Shown: piece by piece, positions 25,492 through 33,510 of the stretch
Numbering within the stretch: position 1 is the stretch's first letter
How the letters are laid out: every line of letters starts with the position of its first letter
From: Rhodococcus sp. ARC_M5
Lineage (GTDB): Bacteria > Actinomycetota > Actinomycetes > Mycobacteriales > Mycobacteriaceae
Assembly (NCBI RefSeq): GCF_022810405.1
Contig: NZ_JALGQE010000011.1
Span: 62,001-126,000 of the forward strand
Direction of reading: 5' to 3'
DNA: 64,000 nt
The notes under the pieces: generated by a model
Databases searched by the model: none
What the model was told of the DNA's origin: nothing
What the model saw: the letters and a program-made list of their open reading frames with translations, nothing else
Translations under genes and position numbers: made by a program

Positions 25492-27324
25492 ATGAATTCA
25501 GACCTGGGACCGGCACTCGGCTCGACCGTTGCCGAGATGCTCGCGGCGTACCGATCCCGCACGTCGACTCCCACGGCAACGGTGGAGGCGTTCTCGACCG
25601 CTGTGGCAGCACGCGGTGACGACGGAACGTGGATCACCGTCGTGGGCCGTGCGGACTTGCTCGCGGCCGCCGCGGCGCTCGAAGCACGAACGGACGCAGT
25701 GTCGCTGCCCCTGTACGGAATTCCGTTCGGCGTCAAGGACAGCATCGACGTGGCCGGATACCCGACCACCCTCGCCTGTCCCGACTACGCCTACACACCG
25801 GATTCGACGGCCCCGGCAGTGCAGGCGTTGGTCGACGCCGGAGCCATTTTCGTCGGCAAGACCAGCCTCGACCAGTTTGCGACCGGGCTGAACGGAACTC
25901 GTACGCCGCACCCCATTCCGCGGAGCGTCTACGGCAACGACATGATCTCGGGTGGCTCGAGTTCCGGTTCGGCCCTGGCCGTGGCCCTCGGGCAGGTGCC
26001 GTTCTGTGTGGCCACCGACACCGCAGGATCGGGTCGAGTGCCTGCTGCGCTCAACGGCATCGTCGGCTACAAGCCGTCGCGCGGCCTGATCAGCACCGTC
26101 GGACTCGTCCCCGCCTGCAAGTCGCTGGACTGCATCACCCTGATGGCATCCACCGTCGAGGACCTCGACCTCGTGTTCGACGTCATGTGCGCCGAGGATC
26201 CAGCGGACGGTTGGGCACGTCCGCGCGGAGAGAAGTACGACGGGTGTGAGATCACCGTCGGACTGCCGGACCTGCAGCAGCTGGACTTCTTCGGCGACGC
26301 GGCCATGTTCGCCGCCCATTCGGTCGCGCGCCGGTCGCTCCCCGAGCACGGATTGCGCACCTTCACAGTCGATCTCGCACCGTTCCTCGATGCCGGTTCG
26401 CTACTGTATCAAGGGCCGTGGGTCGCCGAGCGATTGGTCGAGTTCGACCAATTCCTCAGCGAGAAGCCCGATTCGATCGTTCCCGTGGTCCGCGAGATAT
26501 TTCTGGGAGGGCGGAAGTACAGCGCCGCCGATGCCTTCCGTGCGCTGCAGACACTGCAAGATCTTCGCGCTCGCGTCGCCCAGCTCTGGACGTCGATGGA
26601 CGTGATGATCGTGCCGACCATCGGCACCACCTTCACCGTGCCGGAGGTTCTCGCAGACCCCATTGCGTGCAACACGAAACTCGGTCACTACACCCACTTC
26701 GGGAACCTTCTCGACCTGACGGCCGTGGCAGTTCCCGTAGGGCTCACCGAGGACGCTCGACCGGTCAGTCTCATGGTGATCGGGCCTGCGTTGGCCGACG
26801 ATACTGTTCTCGCGGTCGCGGCCCGGTTGCTCGGAGAAGCGCGCGCCGTCTCACCGCCTGCCGCAGTCGAAGGGTCGGCAGTCGAGACAATCGACATCGT
26901 CGTTGCCGGGCACCACCTGTCGGGGGAGCGGGCCAACCCGCAGTTGCTCGAACTCGGCGGGTCCCTGGTCGAGGCCACCTCCACCGCGCCCACGTACACA
27001 CTGCTTCGGATCGGATCCGCCGATCCGACACCCGGTCTGCTTCGAGTTCCATTCGGCGGCAGCGCAATCGACGTGGAGAGGTGGCGTCTGCCCGCCACTT
27101 CTCTTGCGGTACTCGCGGGCAGAATGCCGGCGGTACTCGCTCTGGGACGAGTCCTGCTGGCCGACGGTTCCGACGTTCTCGGCTACGTCTGCGACGCCAC
27201 TGTGCAGACCGGTGCGGAGGGGCACACCGTCGACGACATCAGCGAGTTCGGTGGCTGGCGGGCATATTCCCGGACGATCAGTTCTGCTCACGACACTTCC
27301 ATTGCAGCACAGGAGATCTCATGA
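25492..27324 (+). CDS. atzF: allophanate hydrolase
   Basis: 610 residues. Residues 1 to about 450 form an amidase-signature domain with catalytic Lys82 (GVKDSID), the cis-Ser in GGSSSGSA (about 156-158) and the nucleophile Ser180 in DTAGSGR. Residues from about 465 form the AtzF C-terminal domain (IDIVVAGHHLSGERANPQLL onward), which distinguishes allophanate hydrolase from other amidases. The reaction is allophanate to two ammonia and two CO2, the last step of urea-amidolyase, cyanuric acid and biuret breakdown. No biotin-dependent urea carboxylase is present in the window. The hydrolase gene downstream overlaps the stop (ATGA), supporting a biuret route. Confidence 0.9.
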   Translation: MNSDLGPALGSTVAEMLAAYRSRTSTPTATVEAFSTAVAARGDDGTWITVVGRADLLAAAAALEARTDAVSLPLYGIPFGVKDSIDVAGYPTTLACPDYAYTPDSTAPAVQALVDAGAIFVGKTSLDQFATGLNGTRTPHPIPRSVYGNDMISGGSSSGSALAVALGQVPFCVATDTAGSGRVPAALNGIVGYKPSRGLISTVGLVPACKSLDCITLMASTVEDLDLVFDVMCAEDPADGWARPRGEKYDGCEITVGLPDLQQLDFFGDAAMFAAHSVARRSLPEHGLRTFTVDLAPFLDAGSLLYQGPWVAERLVEFDQFLSEKPDSIVPVVREIFLGGRKYSAADAFRALQTLQDLRARVAQLWTSMDVMIVPTIGTTFTVPEVLADPIACNTKLGHYTHFGNLLDLTAVAVPVGLTEDARPVSLMVIGPALADDTVLAVAARLLGEARAVSPPAAVEGSAVETIDIVVAGHHLSGERANPQLLELGGSLVEATSTAPTYTLLRIGSADPTPGLLRVPFGGSAIDVERWRLPATSLAVLAGRMPAVLALGRVLLADGSDVLGYVCDATVQTGAEGHTVDDISEFGGWRAYSRTISSAHDTSIAAQEIS

Positions 27325-28034
27325 CTTCAGTACCCACGCCGGTGATGTCGATACCGTCGGCGTCACCATCGGAGTTCACCGTCGATGCCGCAACGACGGC
27401 ACTGCTGGTCATCGACATGCAGAGGGACTTTCTGCTCCCCGGGGGATTCGGTGAGAGCCTCGGCAACGATGTCGGCTTGCTCCGGACCGTGATCGAACCC
27501 CTCGCAGCTCTCATCGCTGTCGCACGAGAAGCCGGCATACCCGTGATCCATACCAGGGAGGGGCATCGACCGGATCTGTCGGACTGCCCGCCGGCGAAGT
27601 TGCGCCGCGGCACGCCATCCCAGCGCATCGGTGATCCAGGGGCGTTCGGCCGCATCCTCGTTCGCGGTGAGTACGGTCACGACATCGTCGACGAGCTGGC
27701 ACCGCTCGAGGGCGAGGCCGTCATCGACAAGCCCGGCAAAGGGGCGTTCTACGCCACCGAACTCTCCGAGGTTCTCACGAGCGCCGGAATCACGACGCTG
27801 CTCGTCACCGGTGTGACGACCGAGGTGTGCGTGCACACGACGGTGCGGGAAGCCAACGATCGGGGCTACGAGTGCCTCGTGGTGACGGACTGCGTCGGTT
27901 CGTACTTCCCGGAGTTCCAACGAGTGGGCCTCGAGATGATCTCGGCGCAGGGTGGAATCTTCGGTTGGACCGCGGCGTCGGAGGACGTCATGACTGCATT
28001 GGCTGCATTCGTCCCCACGTCGACGAGTCGATAG
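27321..28034 (+). CDS. biuH: cysteine hydrolase (isochorismatase fold), probable biuret amidohydrolase
   Basis: 237 residues of the isochorismatase-like family. The Asp-Lys-Cys triad is visible: Asp32 in LVIDMQRDF, Lys137 in VIDKPGKGAF and Cys170 in VTTEVCVHTT. Spacing matches, with a constant small offset, the triad I recall for the Rhizobium biuret hydrolase (Asp36, Lys142, Cys175); a Gln at 210 in ISAQGGIFG corresponds to that enzyme's reported substrate-binding Gln215. Biuret hydrolysis gives allophanate, the substrate of the overlapping upstream gene. Ureidoacrylate or N-carbamoyl-amide hydrolases are close relatives, so the substrate is inferred mainly from context. Confidence 0.72.
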   Translation: MTSVPTPVMSIPSASPSEFTVDAATTALLVIDMQRDFLLPGGFGESLGNDVGLLRTVIEPLAALIAVAREAGIPVIHTREGHRPDLSDCPPAKLRRGTPSQRIGDPGAFGRILVRGEYGHDIVDELAPLEGEAVIDKPGKGAFYATELSEVLTSAGITTLLVTGVTTEVCVHTTVREANDRGYECLVVTDCVGSYFPEFQRVGLEMISAQGGIFGWTAASEDVMTALAAFVPTSTSR

Positions 28035-28042
28035 GACCGAAC

Positions 28043-29623
28043 ATGAGCATGGATGTCAAGGACTCACCCGCTGCAGGCTCCTCGTCCTCGTTCACTCTTT
28101 CGTGGTGGACGAAGGGCGACACCAACGCATTCTTCGGACTCGGCTTCAACATTTTGGTCAATGTGCTCACTCTGACGACGTTGAGCATCGCGGTGGTCGG
28201 AATTCCAGGAAGTGACGTCCTCGGGACGCTGCTGCCTGCCCTCGGGATCGCCCTGATCCTGGGGAACCTGTACTACATGGTTCTCGCTCGTCGACTTGCC
28301 AAGCGCGAGAATCGAACCGACGTGACGGCGCTACCGTACGGTCCGAGCGTTCCGCACATGTTCATCGTCGTGTTCGTGGTCATGCTCCCGGTCTACCTGT
28401 CTACGGGCGACGCGCTTCAGGCGTGGGCGGCGGGGCTCGCGTGGGCCTTCATGATCGGCATCATCGTCATGATCGGAGCGTTCGTCGGGCCCTACATTCG
28501 CAGGATCACCCCGCGCGCGGCGATGCTCGGCACGTTGGCCGGCATCTCGATCACGTTCATCGCGATGCGCCCGGCCGCACAGATGTGGGAGGCCGCCTGG
28601 ATCGGGTTGCCCGTTCTCGCAATCATTCTCATCGGCTTCTTCACGGATGTGAAGTTGCCCGGCAACATCCCGGTCGGGCTCGCCGCGCTCCTGGTGGGCA
28701 CGGCGATCGGCTGGATCGGCGGATACATGTCCGTGCCGGACGTGACCGAGGCGGCGAGCAACATCGCCCTCGGCCTCCCCGATCTACGCCTCGACCTGCT
28801 CCTCGACGGTCTCGGCAATCTGGCACCGCTGCTCGCGACCGCAATTCCTCTTGGCGTCTACAACTTCACCGAGGCGATGAGCAACGTCGAGAGTGCATCT
28901 GCTGCCGGAGACAACTACAACCTGCGCAGTGTGCTGCTCGCCGACGGCTTCGGTGCAGTCGTCGGCTCGGCCTTCGGATCGCCGTTCCCGCCCGCGGTCT
29001 ACATCGGCCATCCCGGCTGGAAGGACGCGGGTGGCCGAACCGGATACAGCGTCGCGTCGGGCGTCGCGATCGGGCTCATGTGCTTTCTCGGATTGTTCGG
29101 ATTGCTGGCAACGTTGCTGCCGATTCCCGCGATCGTGCCGATTCTGCTGTATATCGGGCTGCTGATCGGTGCCCAGGCATTCCAGTCGGTGCCGAAGCTG
29201 CACGCCATCGCGGTGGTGGTGGCACTGCTACCCAACCTTGCGGAGTGGGCGGTGGGCCTGATCGACAACGCACTCAGCGCGGCAGGCACATCGGCCACGG
29301 AAGTGGGAAGCGAGGCACTGGGTCAGGCGGGTGTCGTGTACGACGGTCTGAAGACGTTCGGCTCGGGAGCCGTACTCGCCGGACTGATGCTGGGCACCAT
29401 CGTCACGTTCGTTCTCGACAAACGGTTTCTTGCCGCCGCCGCGGCGGGTGGGGTGGCCGCAGCACTGTCGTGGGTCGGTCTGATCCATTCGCACCAGGTG
29501 GGGTGGGCAGCCAATCCCCAGGTCGCCCTGGGCTACTTGTTCTTCGGGCTGGTGTGTCTGGCGTACTCCCGGCTGAACCCCGCCCCTAAGCCGACGGGCG
29601 AGCCACAACCGGTCGGAGAGTAG
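28043..29623 (+). CDS. NCS2-type nucleobase/anion permease
   Basis: 526-residue carrier with about 12-14 membrane segments and the UapA/AzgA-like features TDVTALPYGPSVP near residue 95 and YNFTEAMSNVESASAAGDNY in the middle, where substrate-binding residues lie in this family. The overall pattern is closest to xanthine/uracil permease-like proteins, including poorly studied branches. AGGA precedes the ATG, eight bases after the hydrolase stop. Co-localisation suggests import of biuret, a ureide or a triazine such as cyanuric acid. That specificity is an inference. Confidence 0.82.
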   Translation: MSMDVKDSPAAGSSSSFTLSWWTKGDTNAFFGLGFNILVNVLTLTTLSIAVVGIPGSDVLGTLLPALGIALILGNLYYMVLARRLAKRENRTDVTALPYGPSVPHMFIVVFVVMLPVYLSTGDALQAWAAGLAWAFMIGIIVMIGAFVGPYIRRITPRAAMLGTLAGISITFIAMRPAAQMWEAAWIGLPVLAIILIGFFTDVKLPGNIPVGLAALLVGTAIGWIGGYMSVPDVTEAASNIALGLPDLRLDLLLDGLGNLAPLLATAIPLGVYNFTEAMSNVESASAAGDNYNLRSVLLADGFGAVVGSAFGSPFPPAVYIGHPGWKDAGGRTGYSVASGVAIGLMCFLGLFGLLATLLPIPAIVPILLYIGLLIGAQAFQSVPKLHAIAVVVALLPNLAEWAVGLIDNALSAAGTSATEVGSEALGQAGVVYDGLKTFGSGAVLAGLMLGTIVTFVLDKRFLAAAAAGGVAAALSWVGLIHSHQVGWAANPQVALGYLFFGLVCLAYSRLNPAPKPTGEPQPVGE

Positions 29624-29626
29624 GGC

Positions 29627-29660
29627 TTCCCGATGCGGGCCGCGCGGCCCGCATCGGGAA
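29627..29660. terminator. bidirectional hairpin terminator
   Basis: A perfect 15-bp stem (arms 29627-29641 and 29646-29660, opening TTCCCGATGCGG) with a GCGC loop sits in the 42-bp gap between the convergent NCS2 permease and carboxylic acid reductase genes. The flanks are only weakly T-rich, as is usual in high-GC actinobacteria. Confidence 0.85.
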
Positions 29661-29665
29661 CTTCT

Positions 29666-32600
29666 CTAGCGTGTGCCGACGAGGTCGAGCGCCACGAGAT
29701 CCGACAGGTACTTCTCGATCAGTTCGCGTCCGAGGTGCGGAATATCCCCGACGGCCGAGGCGAACTCGTCGGCAGGCAGGATCGCCCCGGACGACGGGTG
29801 TTGCGGTTGTGCGTACGAGTGGATCAGGGGGAGCAGCGAGTGCGAACGCTGCTTCTCCGGGAGCTCCTCCACCGCAGCACTGAATCTCGCGAACCAGTCG
29901 TCGTAGTTCTCGACGATCTCGATGTGGCGACCGGCCTCTTGAAGCCAATCAACGAACGTGTCCAACGAGATGTTGTCGTCGTGCGGGTTGAGGATGTCGA
30001 AGGTTCGGTAGCCCGGCAGATCATCGCCCGCGATCGACGTGATGGCCGACGCACTGAAATCGGCCGGCAGTCCGTCGTAGTGAGCCAGTGGTCGCCCCTT
30101 CTCGTCGGTCGGTGCCCCGGTGTCGGTGGCGTAGAACGTGTGCGGAGCCAGACCGGTTGCGACGACCGACAAGATCAGACGCGTGAACACGTCCGGCACG
30201 TTGAGCTGGCCAGTCCACGTGCTGTGCGCCAGGATCATGTCCGAGCGAAAGACCGAGACGGGTAGGCCGAACTGGTCGAACGCGTTGTGCAACAGCACTT
30301 CACCGGCCCACTTGGAGTTGCCGTAGCCGTTGGCGTACGAATCGTCCACGGCCCGCGACGGACTGTCGACGCGGATGTCGCCGTTCTCCCGGAAATTCTC
30401 GACGCCCGCTGCGACGGCCACCGTCGACAGGTAGGTCACCGGCTTGACATGGTCGGTCAGCGCCAGCCGAATCACCTCGGCCGTTCCGACGACGTTGGGT
30501 CCGAAGAGGTGCTCGTACGGAAGTGCGTGGTTGACCAGCGCTGCGGGGTGGACGATGCGATCCACCCGTTCGGCCAGCGCCTCGAATACCTCGTGGTCCA
30601 CGCCGAAGTGGGGTGTCCCCAGATCGCCTGCCACGACCTCGAGCGCAGTGTCGGCCAAGGTTCGAAAACGCTCCGACAGTTCTGCGTCTCCACTGTCGAA
30701 GGCTGCGTCGAGTCGAGCCCGCGCGTCGGAATCGGAGCGTCCGCGCACCAGGCAGACCACCTTTCCGCCGACCTCGGCCATGCGCTCCAGCCATTCCAAG
30801 CAGAGGAAGCGACCGAGATAACCGTTGGCACCGGTCAGCAAGACCGTGCTGGTCTGTTCTCGTGGGCCAGGAACATGGTGTGCGGCGTCCAGGAGAGCGT
30901 CGTCGAGAAATGCCGACAGACGCAGATCGGAGGCGCGTGCAACGACGGCGCCGCGTCCGTGCACCGAGGCGAATGTGGCCGTGTCGGAATCGTTGTCGCG
31001 AGCCGAGGAAATGTACTCGGCCAGCGCTGCCAGGTCCATGGCGGGCCCGGTGATCACTCCGACCGGAACATCGACATCGTAGATCTCACGCAGGAGCGTC
31101 GAGAACGTCAACGCCGACAACGAATCTCCGCCCAAGTCGCTGAAGTGTGCGTCGGGACGCACATCGGATCCGGCGCATCCCAGCAGGGCCTGTGCGGCAT
31201 CACCGACGGTGGTCAGCACCGGGGCGTCGGCACCGCTGCGTCGAAGCTCGCGCAGGCGTTCGTTCTGACCCGACTCGAGTTCCGCGTAGCGACGCTCGAG
31301 TTCGTCACCGTAACGCTCTACGAGTTTGGGCCGCAGTTGCTTGCCTGCACCGGACAGCAATCCGTTGTCCTGTGTGAACGGTACGTCTTCCAGCACGACC
31401 TCGCGCGGAATCTCGTACGAATTCAGCGCTTCCGCGCGGGCGATGTGCTGAAACGATTCGATGATCGAACCCGCAGTCGTATCCGGTTGGGCCGGTACGA
31501 CAACTGCCAGGAGATACGCCCGTTGGCCGTTGCCGTACAGAAAGATCTGATCGACCAGCTCGCTGGTACCGAACAAGGCTTCGAGGCGCGCCAGTGCCAC
31601 GAATTCGCCCTGAGCCAGTTTCAGAACGTTCTTGCGGCGGTCGACGTAGACGAGTCGGTCCGGCTCGATCTCGGCGACGACGTCACCGGTGCGATAGAAG
31701 CCCTCGGAGTCGAAGACGTCGGCCGTGACGTCCGGGCGCTTGTAGTAGCCGGGAATGATCGACGCCGTCTTGAGGAGGAGCTCACCGCGCGGATGCGGGG
31801 TGTCGGTGGAGAAATAGCCGAGTTCGGGCACATCGTCGAGCTTGTATTCGATCACCGGCGGGCGTTGAACGACGCCGTCGTGCAACACCATTCCGGCTTC
31901 GGTGGAGCCGTAGTTGTCGCGGACCTCGATATCGAGCAGCTCCGTGACGAAGTCCTTGACCTCATCGGCGATCGGTGCGGTGCCGACCATTGCTGCAAGG
32001 ACACGGCCGCCGAATTGTTCGATCCTGTTGCGCTCGAGGACCTCTCGACGCGTCCTGTCGGCATCGCCACCGGCAGAGCGTTCGACCTCCCGGTCGATCT
32101 CGGCGAGGACGTTGTGCCGAATCATCTCGCATACCCGGGGGATCAACAGTGCCATCGTGGGCCGAGCGATCGCGAAATCCTCGAACAGGGTGGACAGGTC
32201 GCTCGCCCCTGCGAAGTGGACTGTTCCGCCGGCCGCCAGCGTGGAAAAGACGAGGCCACGGCCAGCGAGGTGACTCATCGGAAGATAGTCGAGAGTGATG
32301 ACCGGGAAGGCCGGCCGGTCCGTGGACTCGGAGGACGCTCCGGTGTGGTGCCAGGCCCCGGTCCAGGCTCCGCACACGATCCGTTCTGTGTGCATCGCCC
32401 CCTTGGGGGTTCCGGTGCTGCCGGAGGTGTAGATCAGCGTCGCGAGTCGGTCGGGATCCTCGGCATCGGGTATCGGAACCTCCGGTAGTTGCGCGCCGTC
32501 GCGAACCAGCTCGGTGAGCGGCCTGACGACGATTCCCGCCTGTTCGGCATCGCTGCGTGCGGACTTCATGATCCGTGTGTGCGCGTCGATCGCGTCGTCG

Positions 32601-33193
32601 TAGTCGAGAACGACGATGCGCCGAATGGACCGACAATGCTTGGCGACCTGGACCGCGACGGACAGGTTGTCGACATCGGCTGCGAGGACGACGGGTTCGA
32701 CCTCGTCGGCGATGGCCGAGAGCTGGCCCGCGGTGGCACCGGCCTGCAAGGGAACGGCAATCGCGCCGAGGCGGATCGTGGCCAATTCCGCGATGACATA
32801 GTCGGCACTCGCGAATCCCAGGGTTGCGAAGAAGTCTCCTGGAGCGATACCGAGTGCGTCGTGGCTCAGCGCCGAGGCCAGTGCACCGGCGTCGTGCCAC
32901 GCTCGGCCATAGGTGACGGTGTCGAAACGCGGGAGCAGGCGAACGGCGTTCTTGTCGTCGATTCGGGCGATCTCGCGAGCCCGGCGGCCGAGGGCCGGTC
33001 GATCGGAGTAACGCGTCATGATCTCGGCAACCACGCGGGCCAGGTTGGGCGACAACTCCTGGGCGGCGTCGGCCACCGCACTGTCCGGTTCGGCAGCTCG
33101 AAACTCCTGGTCGGACTCGTGCAGCTCCTGGAAACGACCGCGTTGCCTGCTCCGACGATCCTGTCGGCTGTCGACGGCCAGTGTGTGCGTCAT
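29666..33193 (-). CDS. car: carboxylic acid reductase (adenylation-thiolation-reductase)
   Basis: 1175 residues, the usual length of actinobacterial CARs. The adenylation domain carries YTSGSTGTPKGAMH near residue 260 and YGSTE further on. The carrier domain has LGGDSLSALTFS with the phosphopantetheine Ser near 691. The reductase domain starts at LLTGANGYLGRFL near 788 and has YGNSKW near 957 as its catalytic Tyr-Lys pair. The enzyme reduces aromatic or aliphatic acids to aldehydes with ATP and NADPH. It needs a phosphopantetheinyl transferase encoded elsewhere. The ATG at 33193 has GGAGGGAG; the frame is open 14 codons further upstream. It is divergent from an acyl-CoA dehydrogenase. Confidence 0.95.
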   Translation of the reverse strand: MTHTLAVDSRQDRRSRQRGRFQELHESDQEFRAAEPDSAVADAAQELSPNLARVVAEIMTRYSDRPALGRRAREIARIDDKNAVRLLPRFDTVTYGRAWHDAGALASALSHDALGIAPGDFFATLGFASADYVIAELATIRLGAIAVPLQAGATAGQLSAIADEVEPVVLAADVDNLSVAVQVAKHCRSIRRIVVLDYDDAIDAHTRIMKSARSDAEQAGIVVRPLTELVRDGAQLPEVPIPDAEDPDRLATLIYTSGSTGTPKGAMHTERIVCGAWTGAWHHTGASSESTDRPAFPVITLDYLPMSHLAGRGLVFSTLAAGGTVHFAGASDLSTLFEDFAIARPTMALLIPRVCEMIRHNVLAEIDREVERSAGGDADRTRREVLERNRIEQFGGRVLAAMVGTAPIADEVKDFVTELLDIEVRDNYGSTEAGMVLHDGVVQRPPVIEYKLDDVPELGYFSTDTPHPRGELLLKTASIIPGYYKRPDVTADVFDSEGFYRTGDVVAEIEPDRLVYVDRRKNVLKLAQGEFVALARLEALFGTSELVDQIFLYGNGQRAYLLAVVVPAQPDTTAGSIIESFQHIARAEALNSYEIPREVVLEDVPFTQDNGLLSGAGKQLRPKLVERYGDELERRYAELESGQNERLRELRRSGADAPVLTTVGDAAQALLGCAGSDVRPDAHFSDLGGDSLSALTFSTLLREIYDVDVPVGVITGPAMDLAALAEYISSARDNDSDTATFASVHGRGAVVARASDLRLSAFLDDALLDAAHHVPGPREQTSTVLLTGANGYLGRFLCLEWLERMAEVGGKVVCLVRGRSDSDARARLDAAFDSGDAELSERFRTLADTALEVVAGDLGTPHFGVDHEVFEALAERVDRIVHPAALVNHALPYEHLFGPNVVGTAEVIRLALTDHVKPVTYLSTVAVAAGVENFRENGDIRVDSPSRAVDDSYANGYGNSKWAGEVLLHNAFDQFGLPVSVFRSDMILAHSTWTGQLNVPDVFTRLILSVVATGLAPHTFYATDTGAPTDEKGRPLAHYDGLPADFSASAITSIAGDDLPGYRTFDILNPHDDNISLDTFVDWLQEAGRHIEIVENYDDWFARFSAAVEELPEKQRSHSLLPLIHSYAQPQHPSSGAILPADEFASAVGDIPHLGRELIEKYLSDLVALDLVGTR

Positions 33194-33253
33194 GCTCGAC
33201 TCCCTCCGACGAAGCGCACCCAGCGTTCGGGGCACCTCGCGATTGTCCGCTCA

Positions 33254-33278
33254 ATATCGTTATCAAAGGTAAGTATAT
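33254..33278. promoter_or_regulatory. imperfect AT-rich inverted repeat upstream of CAR
   Basis: ATATCGTTATC and GGTAAGTATAT are imperfect arms (8 of 11 positions pair) around AAA, 61 bases before the CAR start. It is the most AT-rich part of the 317-bp gap between CAR and the divergent acyl-CoA dehydrogenase. It could combine a promoter with an operator for a TetR-type repressor. Apart from this and the short leader frame at 33448, I see nothing definite in the gap. Confidence 0.3.
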
Positions 33279-33447
33279 GCCGCCGAGTACTGCTGCAATC
33301 GTGACGCTCCTCATAGTCCGATAAGTCGTAAAAGTCTGGCTGCCTGCGCTTTTGGAGCCCTGATTGCGAATGTGGACCGGTGGCCGCGGCTCACGTGGGT
33401 ACTCGATGAGAGCGGAAGGCCCCGACTTGTATGGTGAATCCACAGTC

Positions 33448-33510
33448 ATGTGCGTCACAGTGCTCGTCACCATCGTGCGCACGTGTCACCCCTCGCGATC
33501 GGAGAAGTGA
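33448..33510 (+). CDS. possible 20-residue leader peptide
   Basis: A short frame MCVTVLVTIVRTCHPSRSEK ends with TGA at 33508-33510, exactly abutting the ATG of the acyl-CoA dehydrogenase. A TATGGT hexamer lies 13-18 bases upstream of its ATG, so it would start close to the 5' end of the mRNA. It contains the ribosome site of the next gene (GGAGAAGTGA), so its translation would interfere or couple with initiation. It may be an attenuator or coupling leader; no family is recognised. Confidence 0.3.
   Translation: MCVTVLVTIVRTCHPSRSEK

Noticed and set aside
30287..32488. 733-codon open frame on the plus strand opposite CAR
   Set aside because: It lies wholly antisense to a clear carboxylic acid reductase and has no domain; long antisense frames are expected in this GC-rich, GC3-rich DNA.
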